From: an uncultured Coriobacteriaceae bacterium
GTDB lineage: Bacteria; Actinomycetota; Coriobacteriia; Coriobacteriales; Atopobiaceae
Reading direction: 5' to 3'
Length of the DNA: 64,000 nucleotides
NCBI GenBank assembly: GCA_902791035.1
Contig: CADAUA010000004.1
Location: 1-64,000 of the forward strand
Shown: positions 32,974-40,496 of the stretch, one piece after another
Numbering within the stretch: the stretch's first letter is position 1
How the letters are laid out: every line of letters starts with the position of its first letter
Notes under the pieces: model-generated
Seen by the model: the letters and a program-made list of their open reading frames with translations, nothing else
The model's database searches: none
What the model was told of the DNA's origin: nothing
Program-made: the position numbers and the translations under genes

Positions 32974-33684
32974 CTAGCCGCCCAAGTAGGCCTTGCGCAC
33001 GTCATCGTCGTGCAGCAGATCCTGGCCGGTACCGGTCTTGTTTATCTTGCCGGTCTCCAGCACGTAGCCACGGTCTGCGATGGAGAGGGCCATAGAGGCG
33101 TTCTGTTCCACCAGGAGGATCGTGGTGCCGTTCTGGTTGAGGGTCTTGATGATGTCGAAGATCTCCTCTACCAGGATGGGGGCCAGGCCCATGGAAGGCT
33201 CGTCGAGCATGAGGAGCTGCGGGCGGCTCATGAGGGCGCGGCCCATTGCCAGCATCTGCTGCTCGCCACCGGAGAGGGTGCCCGCCACCTGCCTCATGCG
33301 CTCCTTGAGGCGGGGGAAGTGCTCATAGACCAGCTCGATGGTCTCGGCGTTCTCCGCATCGGTGCGGGTGTAGCCGCCCATCTCCAGGTTCTCGGCCACG
33401 GTCATGTGGGTGAAGACGCGCCGCCCCTCGGGACACATGGCAAGTCCCTGCTCAACGATCTTGTGCGCCTTGACGCCCACGATGGACTTGCCCTGGAACT
33501 CCACCGTGCCGCTCTCGGGCTTGATGAGGCCCGCCACGGTGTTCAGCGTGGTGGACTTGCCGGCACCGTTGGCGCCGATGAGCGTGACGATCTCCCCCTC
33601 GTTGATGTCGAAGGAGACGCCGCGCACCGCCTTGATGGCACCGTAGGACACGTGAAGGTCCTTGACGGAAAGCATGGTGGCCAT
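32974..33684 (-). CDS. livF: Branched-chain amino acid ABC transporter ATPase LivF
   Basis: This 236-residue cytoplasmic ATPase is one of two that power uptake of leucine, isoleucine and valine. It has Walker A GANGAGKST (about 37), the LSGGEQQ signature, Walker B LLMLDEPSMGLAP and switch His replaced by the usual LivF 'VEQNAS'. The EGRRVFTHMTVAENL segment is diagnostic of LivF. It is last of livK-H-M-G-F on the minus strand, 1 bp after livG. Followed by palindromes E1/E2. Confidence 0.96.
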   Translation of the reverse strand: MATMLSVKDLHVSYGAIKAVRGVSFDINEGEIVTLIGANGAGKSTTLNTVAGLIKPESGTVEFQGKSIVGVKAHKIVEQGLAMCPEGRRVFTHMTVAENLEMGGYTRTDAENAETIELVYEHFPRLKERMRQVAGTLSGGEQQMLAMGRALMSRPQLLMLDEPSMGLAPILVEEIFDIIKTLNQNGTTILLVEQNASMALSIADRGYVLETGKINKTGTGQDLLHDDDVRKAYLGG

Positions 33685-33685
33685 G

Positions 33686-34585
33686 CTACTTCACCCCCTG
33701 CTTGCCGAGGTAGGCCTCGATGACCTTGGGGTCGTTCTGGATGTCCTCGGGTGTGCCCTTGGCGATGATCCTGCCGTAGTCCAGCACGCCGATGACCTCG
33801 CACACGCCCATGACCAGGTTCATGTCGTGCTCGATGAGCAGGATCGCGATGTGGAACTCATCGCGGATCTTGCGGATGTTCTCCATGAGCTCGTCGGTCT
33901 CGTTGGGGTTCATGCCGGCCGCAGGCTCGTCGAGGAGAAGCACCTTGGGGTGCGTGGCAAGGGCGCGCAGGATCTCCAGGCGACGCTGGGCGCCGTAGGG
34001 GAGGTTGCCCGCCTGGACGTCAGCGAACTTGCGCATGTCGAAGATGTCCAGAAGCTCCAGCGCCTTGTCGTGGAACTCCGCCTCCTGCTTCCAGTGGCCG
34101 GGCAGGCGGAGGATGTCCGTCACCAGGTTGGACCGCATGGAGTTGCCAAAGCCGACAAGCACGTTCTGCTCCACCGTCATCTGGGAGAAGAGGCGGATGT
34201 TCTGGAAGGTGCGGGCGATGCCCATCTTGTTGACCTCTACCACGCTCTTGCCCGCGGTGTCCACGCCGTCCAGCAGGATGGTGCCGCGGGTGGGCTTGTA
34301 CACGTTGGTCAGCAGGTTGAACACCGTGGTCTTGCCTGCGCCGTTGGGACCGATGAGACCGGATATCTCCGTGGGGCCCATCGCGATGTTGAACTCGTCC
34401 ACGGCCGTGAGGCCACCGAAGTCGATGCCCAGATGCTCTGCCTGCAGGACCGGGCGCTTGCCCAGGTCGCGCTCCGTCACCAGGTTGGGAGTCTCCAGCG
34501 GGACGAGGACGGGACGGCGGTTCTTCTTGGGTTGTGTTGCCGTGAGCTCGTCGCCCGTGGTGGGCCGGTTCTGGGTGTCCGCCAT
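33686..34585 (-). CDS. livG: Branched-chain amino acid ABC transporter ATPase LivG
   Basis: The second ATPase of the Liv system has 299 residues. It has Walker A GPNGAGKTT, signature LPYGAQRRLEI, and Walker B LLLDEPAAGMNPNE, with switch His in IEHDMNLVM; these are all typical of LivG. It carries an extra N-terminal segment of about 45 residues (polar, Thr/Lys-rich) ahead of the ATPase fold, longer than in E. coli LivG (255 residues). It is packed 1 bp from its neighbours on both sides, indicating one transcript. Confidence 0.95.
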   Translation of the reverse strand: MADTQNRPTTGDELTATQPKKNRRPVLVPLETPNLVTERDLGKRPVLQAEHLGIDFGGLTAVDEFNIAMGPTEISGLIGPNGAGKTTVFNLLTNVYKPTRGTILLDGVDTAGKSVVEVNKMGIARTFQNIRLFSQMTVEQNVLVGFGNSMRSNLVTDILRLPGHWKQEAEFHDKALELLDIFDMRKFADVQAGNLPYGAQRRLEILRALATHPKVLLLDEPAAGMNPNETDELMENIRKIRDEFHIAILLIEHDMNLVMGVCEVIGVLDYGRIIAKGTPEDIQNDPKVIEAYLGKQGVK

Positions 34586-34586
34586 G

Positions 34587-35693
34587 CTACTTCGCCTCCT
34601 TCGCGGCCTTGGCCTTCTTCTTGAAGAGCTGGCCGTTCATGGCCTTCTCGATGATGCGCGAGAGCGAGAAGTCATAGGAGCCCAGAAGGCCCTCGGGACG
34701 GAAGATCATCATCACGATAAGGACGATCGAGTAGGCAAGCATGCGGTAGTCCGCAAAGGCGCGCAGGGCCTCCGGCAGGATGGTGAGCACAGTGGCGGAG
34801 ATTACGGAGCCCAGCATGGAGCCCATGCCGCCCAGCACCACCATGACCAGGATCTCCACGGACTTCATGAAGCCGAACTTGGCGGGCATCATGACGCCGA
34901 TGCAGCCCGCGTAGAGGCCGCCGCCGATGCCGGCGAAGAAGGCCGAGACCACGAAGGCCAGGGTCTTGTAGTAGGTGGCGTTCACGCCCGTGGCCTCGGC
35001 TGCGATCTCGTTGTCGCGGATGGCCAGGATGGCACGGCCGTGGCGAGACTTCATCATGGTGTGGATGAGGAAGAGCGATATGGCTACGACCACGAAGGTG
35101 TTCACGAAGTTGGTGTAGCTGGGGATGCCCGTAAGGCCCTTCTGGCCGCCCGTGAGGTCCATGCCGATGGCGCCATCGATGTTCTGCATGACCACGCGGA
35201 TGATCTCGGCAAAGCCGAGGGTGATGATGGCCAGGTAGTCGCCCTTGAGGCGCAGGGCAGGGATGCCGATGATGAGGCCGCAGATGGCCGCCATGATGCC
35301 GCCGAATATGAGGCCGACCACGAAGAGGAGCGTTGCCTGCGGGGCGCCGGTGGCGAAGTCGCGCGCCGTGACGCCAAAGGCCTCCATGTTGCGCATGATG
35401 AAGATGGCACAGGAGTAGCCACCCACGGACATGAAGCCCGCATGTCCCAACGGCAGCTGGCCCAGGTAGCCAGTGGCGATGTTCAGCGAGACGGCCATGA
35501 TGATGTAGATGCCCACCTGCTCGAGCACGCCCGTCTGGTAGCGGCTGATCATGCCGCCGTCGATCATGGCCTCTCCCACGAAGATGAAGACGGCCACCAG
35601 CACGAGGTTGATCACGTACCTGGCCGGCATGGAGAGGGACTTGTATCCCTTCTCGACCTTGGGGGAGGCTGCGGTCGCAGTTTTCTTAGCCAT
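34587..35693 (-). CDS. livM: Branched-chain amino acid ABC transporter permease LivM
   Basis: The 368-residue membrane protein has about nine to ten spans. The permease signature GDYLAIITLGFAEIIRV and the following GG..GLTGIP are diagnostic of LivM. A Lys/Ala-rich tail (FKKKAKAAKEAK) lies in the cytoplasm. Together with LivH it forms the membrane pore. It lies between livH (10 bp upstream) and livG. Confidence 0.95.
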   Translation of the reverse strand: MAKKTATAASPKVEKGYKSLSMPARYVINLVLVAVFIFVGEAMIDGGMISRYQTGVLEQVGIYIIMAVSLNIATGYLGQLPLGHAGFMSVGGYSCAIFIMRNMEAFGVTARDFATGAPQATLLFVVGLIFGGIMAAICGLIIGIPALRLKGDYLAIITLGFAEIIRVVMQNIDGAIGMDLTGGQKGLTGIPSYTNFVNTFVVVAISLFLIHTMMKSRHGRAILAIRDNEIAAEATGVNATYYKTLAFVVSAFFAGIGGGLYAGCIGVMMPAKFGFMKSVEILVMVVLGGMGSMLGSVISATVLTILPEALRAFADYRMLAYSIVLIVMMIFRPEGLLGSYDFSLSRIIEKAMNGQLFKKKAKAAKEAK

Positions 35694-35703
35694 GTGAGCC
35701 TCC

Positions 35704-36588
35704 CTAGACCTTCTCTGTCATCGGACGGCCCAGGATACCGGTGGGACGCACGACGAGGACGATGATGAGCATGAGAAAGACGACGGCGTCCTTCCACACG
35801 GAGAGGCCGATGGCAGAGACGAAGGTCTCGGCCAGGCCCACCAGAAGGCCGCCGATGACGGCGCCGGGGATGGAGCCGATACCGCCCAGCACGGCGGCCA
35901 CGAAGGCTTTGGTGCCCAGCATGATGCCCATGGTGGGCGACGCCTGGGTGTAGGCCATGGAGTAGAGGACGGCACCGATGCCAGCGAGCGCGGAGCCCAC
36001 GGCAAAGGTGAAGGAGATCGTGTTGTTCACGTTGATGCCCATGAGGCGGGCGGCGCCCATGTCCTCGGACACGGCGCGCATGGCCTTGCCCAGCTTTGTC
36101 CTGTTGACCACGTAGGTGAGGACTGCGGTCGAGACCGCCGTGACGATGATGATGAGGAGCGACACGCTGGAGAGCTGGACGTCGCCAAGCATCAGGTTGT
36201 CCATCTCGAAGTACTGGGGGACGACCTTGGCGTCGGCGCCAAAGACCAGCTGGGCACCGTTCTCCAGGAAGTAGGAGACGCCGATGGCGGTGATCAGGAT
36301 GGAGAGGCGCGGTGCGTCACGCAGGGGCGCATAGGCGACCTTGTCGATAAGCACGCCCAGGAGCGTGCAGCCCGCCACCGAGAGGATGATCGCCAGAACC
36401 GGCGACATCCCCAGTTGGGACATCACGATCCAAGAGATGTACGCGCCGACCATGATGATGTCGCCGTGGGCGAAGTTGAGCAGCAGGATGATGCCGTACA
36501 CCATCGTGTAGCCCAAGGCGATCAGCGCGTAGATGCTTCCGAGCTGGAGCCCGTTGAGCAGCTGCGTCACGAACGTCACGTCAAACAC
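35704..36588 (-). CDS. livH: Branched-chain amino acid ABC transporter permease LivH
   Basis: The 294-residue membrane permease opens with QLLNGLQLGSIYALIALGYT, then MVYGIILLLNFAHGD, the hallmark of LivH. Later it has the conserved GLGLG-like cytoplasmic loop (MRAVSEDMGAARLMGIN) and a G.G.IPGAVIGG segment. Eight spans are predicted. It follows livK by about 96 bp and precedes livM by 10 bp. Confidence 0.95.
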   Translation of the reverse strand: MFDVTFVTQLLNGLQLGSIYALIALGYTMVYGIILLLNFAHGDIIMVGAYISWIVMSQLGMSPVLAIILSVAGCTLLGVLIDKVAYAPLRDAPRLSILITAIGVSYFLENGAQLVFGADAKVVPQYFEMDNLMLGDVQLSSVSLLIIIVTAVSTAVLTYVVNRTKLGKAMRAVSEDMGAARLMGINVNNTISFTFAVGSALAGIGAVLYSMAYTQASPTMGIMLGTKAFVAAVLGGIGSIPGAVIGGLLVGLAETFVSAIGLSVWKDAVVFLMLIIVLVVRPTGILGRPMTEKV

Positions 36589-36684
36589 TTCCCTTCCTCA
36601 ACGGACTTTGGGCTTGGCGCCCCCTACACAGAGAGGACGCCGGGGCAGGGAGCCTCGGCGTCCTCGGAGTACCGAGCCCCGAAA

Positions 36685-37875
36685 CTAGGCCTCGACAGTG
36701 GTGAAGACCTTCTCCACGCCACCCTCGAAGGTGAGGACCAAGGTGGGCTTGACGGGGTCGCCCGTGCCCTCGTACTTGATAGTGCCGGTGACGCCATCGG
36801 CAGTACCGGAGGCGATGGCATCGACGATGGCCTGCTTGTAGTCGTCGGTGCCGTACTCGGCCTTGCCGTCCTTCTCGACGGTCTCGATTGCGTTCAGGAT
36901 CACGATGGCCGCGTCGTAGCCAAGGGCATCGAAGTTGCCGGGGTCGGCGTCGTACTCGGCCTTGTAGTCGGCGATGAACTTCTGGACCTTCTCGTCGTCG
37001 TTGTTAGCCGTGAAGGAGCAGTCGTAGAAGCAGCCCTCCAGGTCCTCGGCGGAGGCGTAGTCAAGGACGCCCGACCAGCCGTCGGCACCCAGGAAGACGC
37101 CAGTGTAGCCCTGCTGGCGGGCCTGGGTAACGATCTTGCCGTCATCCTGGTAGTAGTTGGGGCACATGATGGCGTCCGGGTTGGTGGCCAGGATGGTGGT
37201 GAGCTGGGAGTTGAAGTCCACGTCGCCCGCGGCATAGCCCTGCTCGGTGGTCACGGTCAGGCCCTTGGACTTGGCCTCCTCCACGAAGGCGTCGGCAACG
37301 CCGACCTCGTAGTCGCCGCCGGAGTTGAAGATGGTGGCAACGTTCTTGTAGCCCTGGTCGGCCGCGAAGTCGGCCATGAGCTTGCCCTGGAAGGGGTCGG
37401 TGATGCAGGCACGGAAGACGTTGGGGCCGGCCTCGACGAAGGCGGCGGCGGTGGTGGAGGCGGAGACGAGCGGCATGTTGTCGTTCTGGGACTGCTGGGC
37501 CACGGCGATGGACGGGGTGGAGGTCACGTCGCCCAGGATGGCCACGACGCCGTCCTCGACCATCTTGTTGTAGGCGTTGACGGCCTCGGTGGAGTCGCCC
37601 TTCTCGTCCATGGTGTCAAGCTCGATCTGCTTGCCGTTGATGCCACCGGCCTCGTTGACCTGCTTGACGTAGAGCTCGGCGCCGTTGCGGACGGCCAGGC
37701 CGTACTGGGCCACGTCGCCGGAGTAGGGGCCAAGGAGACCGACCTTGATGGAGCCGCCCTCGGAGCCGCCATCGGACGAGCTGGAGCCGGAACCGCCACC
37801 GCAGCCCGCGAGCACAGCCATACCGGCGATGGCGCCGCTCATCTTCATGAAGTCACGCCTGGAAATCGTTCCCAT
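36685..37875 (-). CDS. livK: Branched-chain amino acid-binding lipoprotein LivK
   Basis: The substrate-binding protein has about 396 residues. The N-terminus has a twin-arginine-like motif (SRRDFMKMSG) followed by a lipobox MAVLAGC and a flexible Gly/Ser linker. It is therefore likely a Tat-exported lipoprotein that captures leucine/isoleucine/valine outside the membrane. The mature part has the periplasmic-binding fold (IKVGLLGPYSGDVAQYG at the start; GVFLGADGWSG mid-domain). The ATG at 37875 has GGGAGGGAG about 6 bases upstream; an upstream frame to 37935 is not needed. It is first of the liv operon. Confidence 0.94.
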   Translation of the reverse strand: MGTISRRDFMKMSGAIAGMAVLAGCGGGSGSSSSDGGSEGGSIKVGLLGPYSGDVAQYGLAVRNGAELYVKQVNEAGGINGKQIELDTMDEKGDSTEAVNAYNKMVEDGVVAILGDVTSTPSIAVAQQSQNDNMPLVSASTTAAAFVEAGPNVFRACITDPFQGKLMADFAADQGYKNVATIFNSGGDYEVGVADAFVEEAKSKGLTVTTEQGYAAGDVDFNSQLTTILATNPDAIMCPNYYQDDGKIVTQARQQGYTGVFLGADGWSGVLDYASAEDLEGCFYDCSFTANNDDEKVQKFIADYKAEYDADPGNFDALGYDAAIVILNAIETVEKDGKAEYGTDDYKQAIVDAIASGTADGVTGTIKYEGTGDPVKPTLVLTFEGGVEKVFTTVEA

Positions 37876-37937
37876 GAGATTCTCCCTCCCGTAGAGCTTC
37901 GTAGATCCCGCATGGGATATTGTGTGTAAGACCATAC

Positions 37938-37972
37938 AGGCCCCCGCGGTCGGAAACTAACCGCGGGGGCCT
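37938..37972. terminator. Strong hairpin in the livK leader
   Basis: AGGCCCCCGCGGT (37938-37950) and ACCGCGGGGGCCT (37960-37972) form a perfect 13-bp stem with a 9-base loop, between the upstream gene 38067-39377 and livK. No T-run follows on the minus strand, so it may be a transcript-end or a leader structure. Confidence 0.65.
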
Positions 37973-38066
37973 ATCGTTAGCGGGACTGTAACACACTCCG
38001 ATACGGGTTGAAACATTCCGCAAGCGGTCGCCAGCCGCCGCCTACACGAGGACTTTTTTATGGGGA

Positions 38067-39377
38067 CTAGGCCTCGGCCGCCTTTGCGAAGTGCCTGCCC
38101 TCCTGCTCGCCGCCCAGCCTGCCCGTGGCCCCACCATCGAGCACCGTGAGGTACTCGCGGGAGCTCCGCCGGGCTGCCGAGGACTCGTTGTGCGAGAACT
38201 CCTGGCCTATGAGGTAGTCCACGTAGGAGGCCGTGTCCGTGACCTCCGGATGGCCAGCCGGCACGCGGAAGGCCATGACGAGGGTGTCGGGCTCCATGCC
38301 ATCCGGGTCGTCGATGCTCTCCTCGCCGCCAGCCGCGTCCTCGAATGCCGCCGGCACCTCCGGCACCGAGCCAAGCCTGTCGTCCATGGCCTTGAGGGCC
38401 TGCGACCAGGGGTCCTCCGAGACCTCCTCCACTGTGCGCTGCTCCGGATAGACCCCCTCGAACACAAAGGGGAGCCGTGCCGCTATCTGACGGCTGCGCT
38501 CTGCGGCATCGGCCGAGGCAGGTACGCTGCGGCTTGTGTCCACGCTCTGGATGGCCGGGATGGAGTCGCGGATCTCCCAGGCAGCGGCCACCCCCGGCTG
38601 GGTGAAGTCGGACGGGATGGCATCGAGGCCCTCTGCCACGTAGCCGGGGTTCTTCTCGATGGCCTCGAAGCCCACCGTCTTGTTCCACCACTCGGTGCCC
38701 ACGTCTCCCACGGAGCCATCCGCGCGCTCAATCACGGGAAGGCCGTCCATCATGTCGGAGCCCAGGCGGTCCCGGAGCACCTCCGCCACGCCCTCTGCCC
38801 GCCGCGCCATGCGCTGCGAGAAGGTCACCCGCTCCACGTAGTTGGTGGCCAGGTCCTCGATGCTCGTGGCGAAGTGGCGAGCCTGGTAGGGCTTCTTCTC
38901 CCCCGCGCCGGTCACAGGCACACCCTTGGAGACGGCCTTGGGCTCCTCAGCCTCGTCCTGGCTGGCATCGGTCTCCCAGGCGCCCTTGCGCACACGGATG
39001 ACACCCGAGCGCTCCCACTCGGCCGCGCTCATGTGGCGGGGTCTGTAGGTGGTGGCGGAGCTGCGAGGCCGCTCCTCCCGGCCAGAGGATATGTCGGTCG
39101 ACTCGCCCTCCGCCCTCGGCTGCGCCACCTCGGCATGCCCACGGTTCCAGCGCGAGCGGGCGACGGTACCCGCCACGACGCAGGCCAGGCCCGCGACCCC
39201 CACAGTGACCACATAGGGGTGAGAGGCGGCAAGCTCACCCAAAGTGCCCGCTGCGACGCGCAGGCCTTCCAGTCCCTCGGCCCACGAGGGTGCCTCAGCG
39301 TACGCGCACCTGGGCGCCGCGGCAACCGCCACCAGCGCCAGCCCGGCATAGACCGCGGGGTTCCTGCGTACCTGCAT
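38067..39377 (-). CDS. Envelope-anchored protein of unknown function
   Basis: The protein has 436 residues. A signal-like N-terminus (RRNPAVYAGLALVAVAAA) ends at a possible cleavage site CAYA. One membrane span follows at about 52-72 (HPYVVTVGVAGLACVVAGTVA), then a long polar, acidic region with no repeats or cysteines. Blocks such as GTEWWNKTVGFEAIEKNPGY and YVDYLIGQEFSHNESSAAR look folded and conserved, but I do not know the family. Orientation is uncertain: the large part may be cytoplasmic if the first segment is not cleaved. It lies upstream of livK on the same strand, separated by a hairpin, so co-regulation is not implied. Confidence 0.7.
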   Translation of the reverse strand: MQVRRNPAVYAGLALVAVAAAPRCAYAEAPSWAEGLEGLRVAAGTLGELAASHPYVVTVGVAGLACVVAGTVARSRWNRGHAEVAQPRAEGESTDISSGREERPRSSATTYRPRHMSAAEWERSGVIRVRKGAWETDASQDEAEEPKAVSKGVPVTGAGEKKPYQARHFATSIEDLATNYVERVTFSQRMARRAEGVAEVLRDRLGSDMMDGLPVIERADGSVGDVGTEWWNKTVGFEAIEKNPGYVAEGLDAIPSDFTQPGVAAAWEIRDSIPAIQSVDTSRSVPASADAAERSRQIAARLPFVFEGVYPEQRTVEEVSEDPWSQALKAMDDRLGSVPEVPAAFEDAAGGEESIDDPDGMEPDTLVMAFRVPAGHPEVTDTASYVDYLIGQEFSHNESSAARRSSREYLTVLDGGATGRLGGEQEGRHFAKAAEA

Positions 39378-39588
39378 GTTGCTCCGACCTCCCGGATCCG
39401 CGTCCGGCGGGCTGCAGCAGAGGAGATGCCTCGTTATGCGTAGCGCCCGACCCCAAGGCCGGGCATGCGGGCAACGGCGTTTCTCGTCTGATCTGCGTGT
39501 ACCGTCGCGACACAGCGTTTCTATTCAATCGCTTGCTAGTCTATCTTTAATCCAGCGAATTTCAAGGATGCAAGCCAAGGGAGTGCAC

Positions 39589-40377
39589 ATGCAAAGCATA
39601 GCGATCGTTACGGGCGCCACCTCGGGCGTCGGGCGGGAGTTCGTGCGACAGTTGGACCAGGGCCACGGTGGCCCGCTGAACCAGATCTGGCTCGTCGCGA
39701 GGGATGCCACGGCCCTCGCCCAAGTGGCGGCCGAGACCGCCACTCCCACGCGGGTGCTGGCGCTCGACCTCACGCTCGACTCCTCCTACGAGAGCCTGCG
39801 CGACGAGCTCGACCGCGAGGAGGGCCTGGTCGTCCAGTGGCTCGTCAACTGTGCCGGCTTCGGGCGCTTTGGTGGGCTCGGGGAGATTGGCGAGAAGGCC
39901 AACGCGAACATGGTCCGACTCAACTGCCTGGCCGTGGTGGAATGCTGCTACCACGCCCTCCCCCACATGGTGGCGGGGTCGCGCATCATCAACTTGTCCA
40001 GCGTGGCGGCCCTTGCACCACAGCCCTACCTGAGCGTCTACTCGGCCACCAAGCGATTCGTGCTGGACTTCTCGCGCACGCTCGACCACGAGCTAGGCGG
40101 TTCGGGCATCCATGTGACGGCCGTCTGTCCCAAGTTCATGCGCACAGGCTTCCTGGACGATCCGGGCAACGCCGAGCAGGTCCGCCGCATGACCACCATA
40201 GGCTTCGAGCCCGTGGACGCCGTGGTTGCGAAGGCACTTGCAGCCGCCATCCGCGGGCGCGCCACCTGCGTGCCATCTTGGGACGTCAAGGCCATCCACG
40301 TGGCCACCAAGCTCCTGCCCTCGGCCTGGGTCATGGCGGGCGAGGACCTGCTCTTCGACCTGGCCTCACGCCGATAG
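39589..40377 (+). CDS. Short-chain dehydrogenase/reductase
   Basis: The 262-residue classical SDR has the cofactor loop TGATSGVGREF (about residues 8-18), NCAG at about 85, the catalytic Ser in INLSSVAAL, and Tyr/Lys in YSATKRFVLDF. It is predicted to reduce or oxidise a carbonyl or hydroxyl with NAD(P)H in the cytosol. The C-terminal VLDFSRTLDHELGGSGIHVT and KFMRTGF resemble the DltE/YqjQ-like group. The ATG at 39589 has AAGGGAG 5 bases upstream. The substrate cannot be told. It is convergent with rho across a giant inverted repeat. Confidence 0.88.
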   Translation: MQSIAIVTGATSGVGREFVRQLDQGHGGPLNQIWLVARDATALAQVAAETATPTRVLALDLTLDSSYESLRDELDREEGLVVQWLVNCAGFGRFGGLGEIGEKANANMVRLNCLAVVECCYHALPHMVAGSRIINLSSVAALAPQPYLSVYSATKRFVLDFSRTLDHELGGSGIHVTAVCPKFMRTGFLDDPGNAEQVRRMTTIGFEPVDAVVAKALAAAIRGRATCVPSWDVKAIHVATKLLPSAWVMAGEDLLFDLASRR

Positions 40378-40394
40378 AGAGCACCGATAGAGGG

Positions 40395-40490
40395 CACCTC
40401 GGTCCTGCCTGTCACGGCACCTCGGTCCTGGGTGTCACGCGTGGGTGTGACACCCAGGACCGAGGTGCCGTGACAGGCAGGACCGAGGTG
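40395..40490. repeat. Perfect 44-bp inverted repeat (family F)
   Basis: The left arm 40395-40438 and right arm 40447-40490 are exact complements around loop GCGTGGGT. Each arm itself is two copies of a unit CACCTCGGTCCTG-n2-TGTCAC. It fills the whole gap between the convergent SDR and rho genes and can work as a hairpin on both strands. The rho stop codon is 7 bases away. Confidence 0.95.
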
Positions 40491-40496
40491 GTATTG

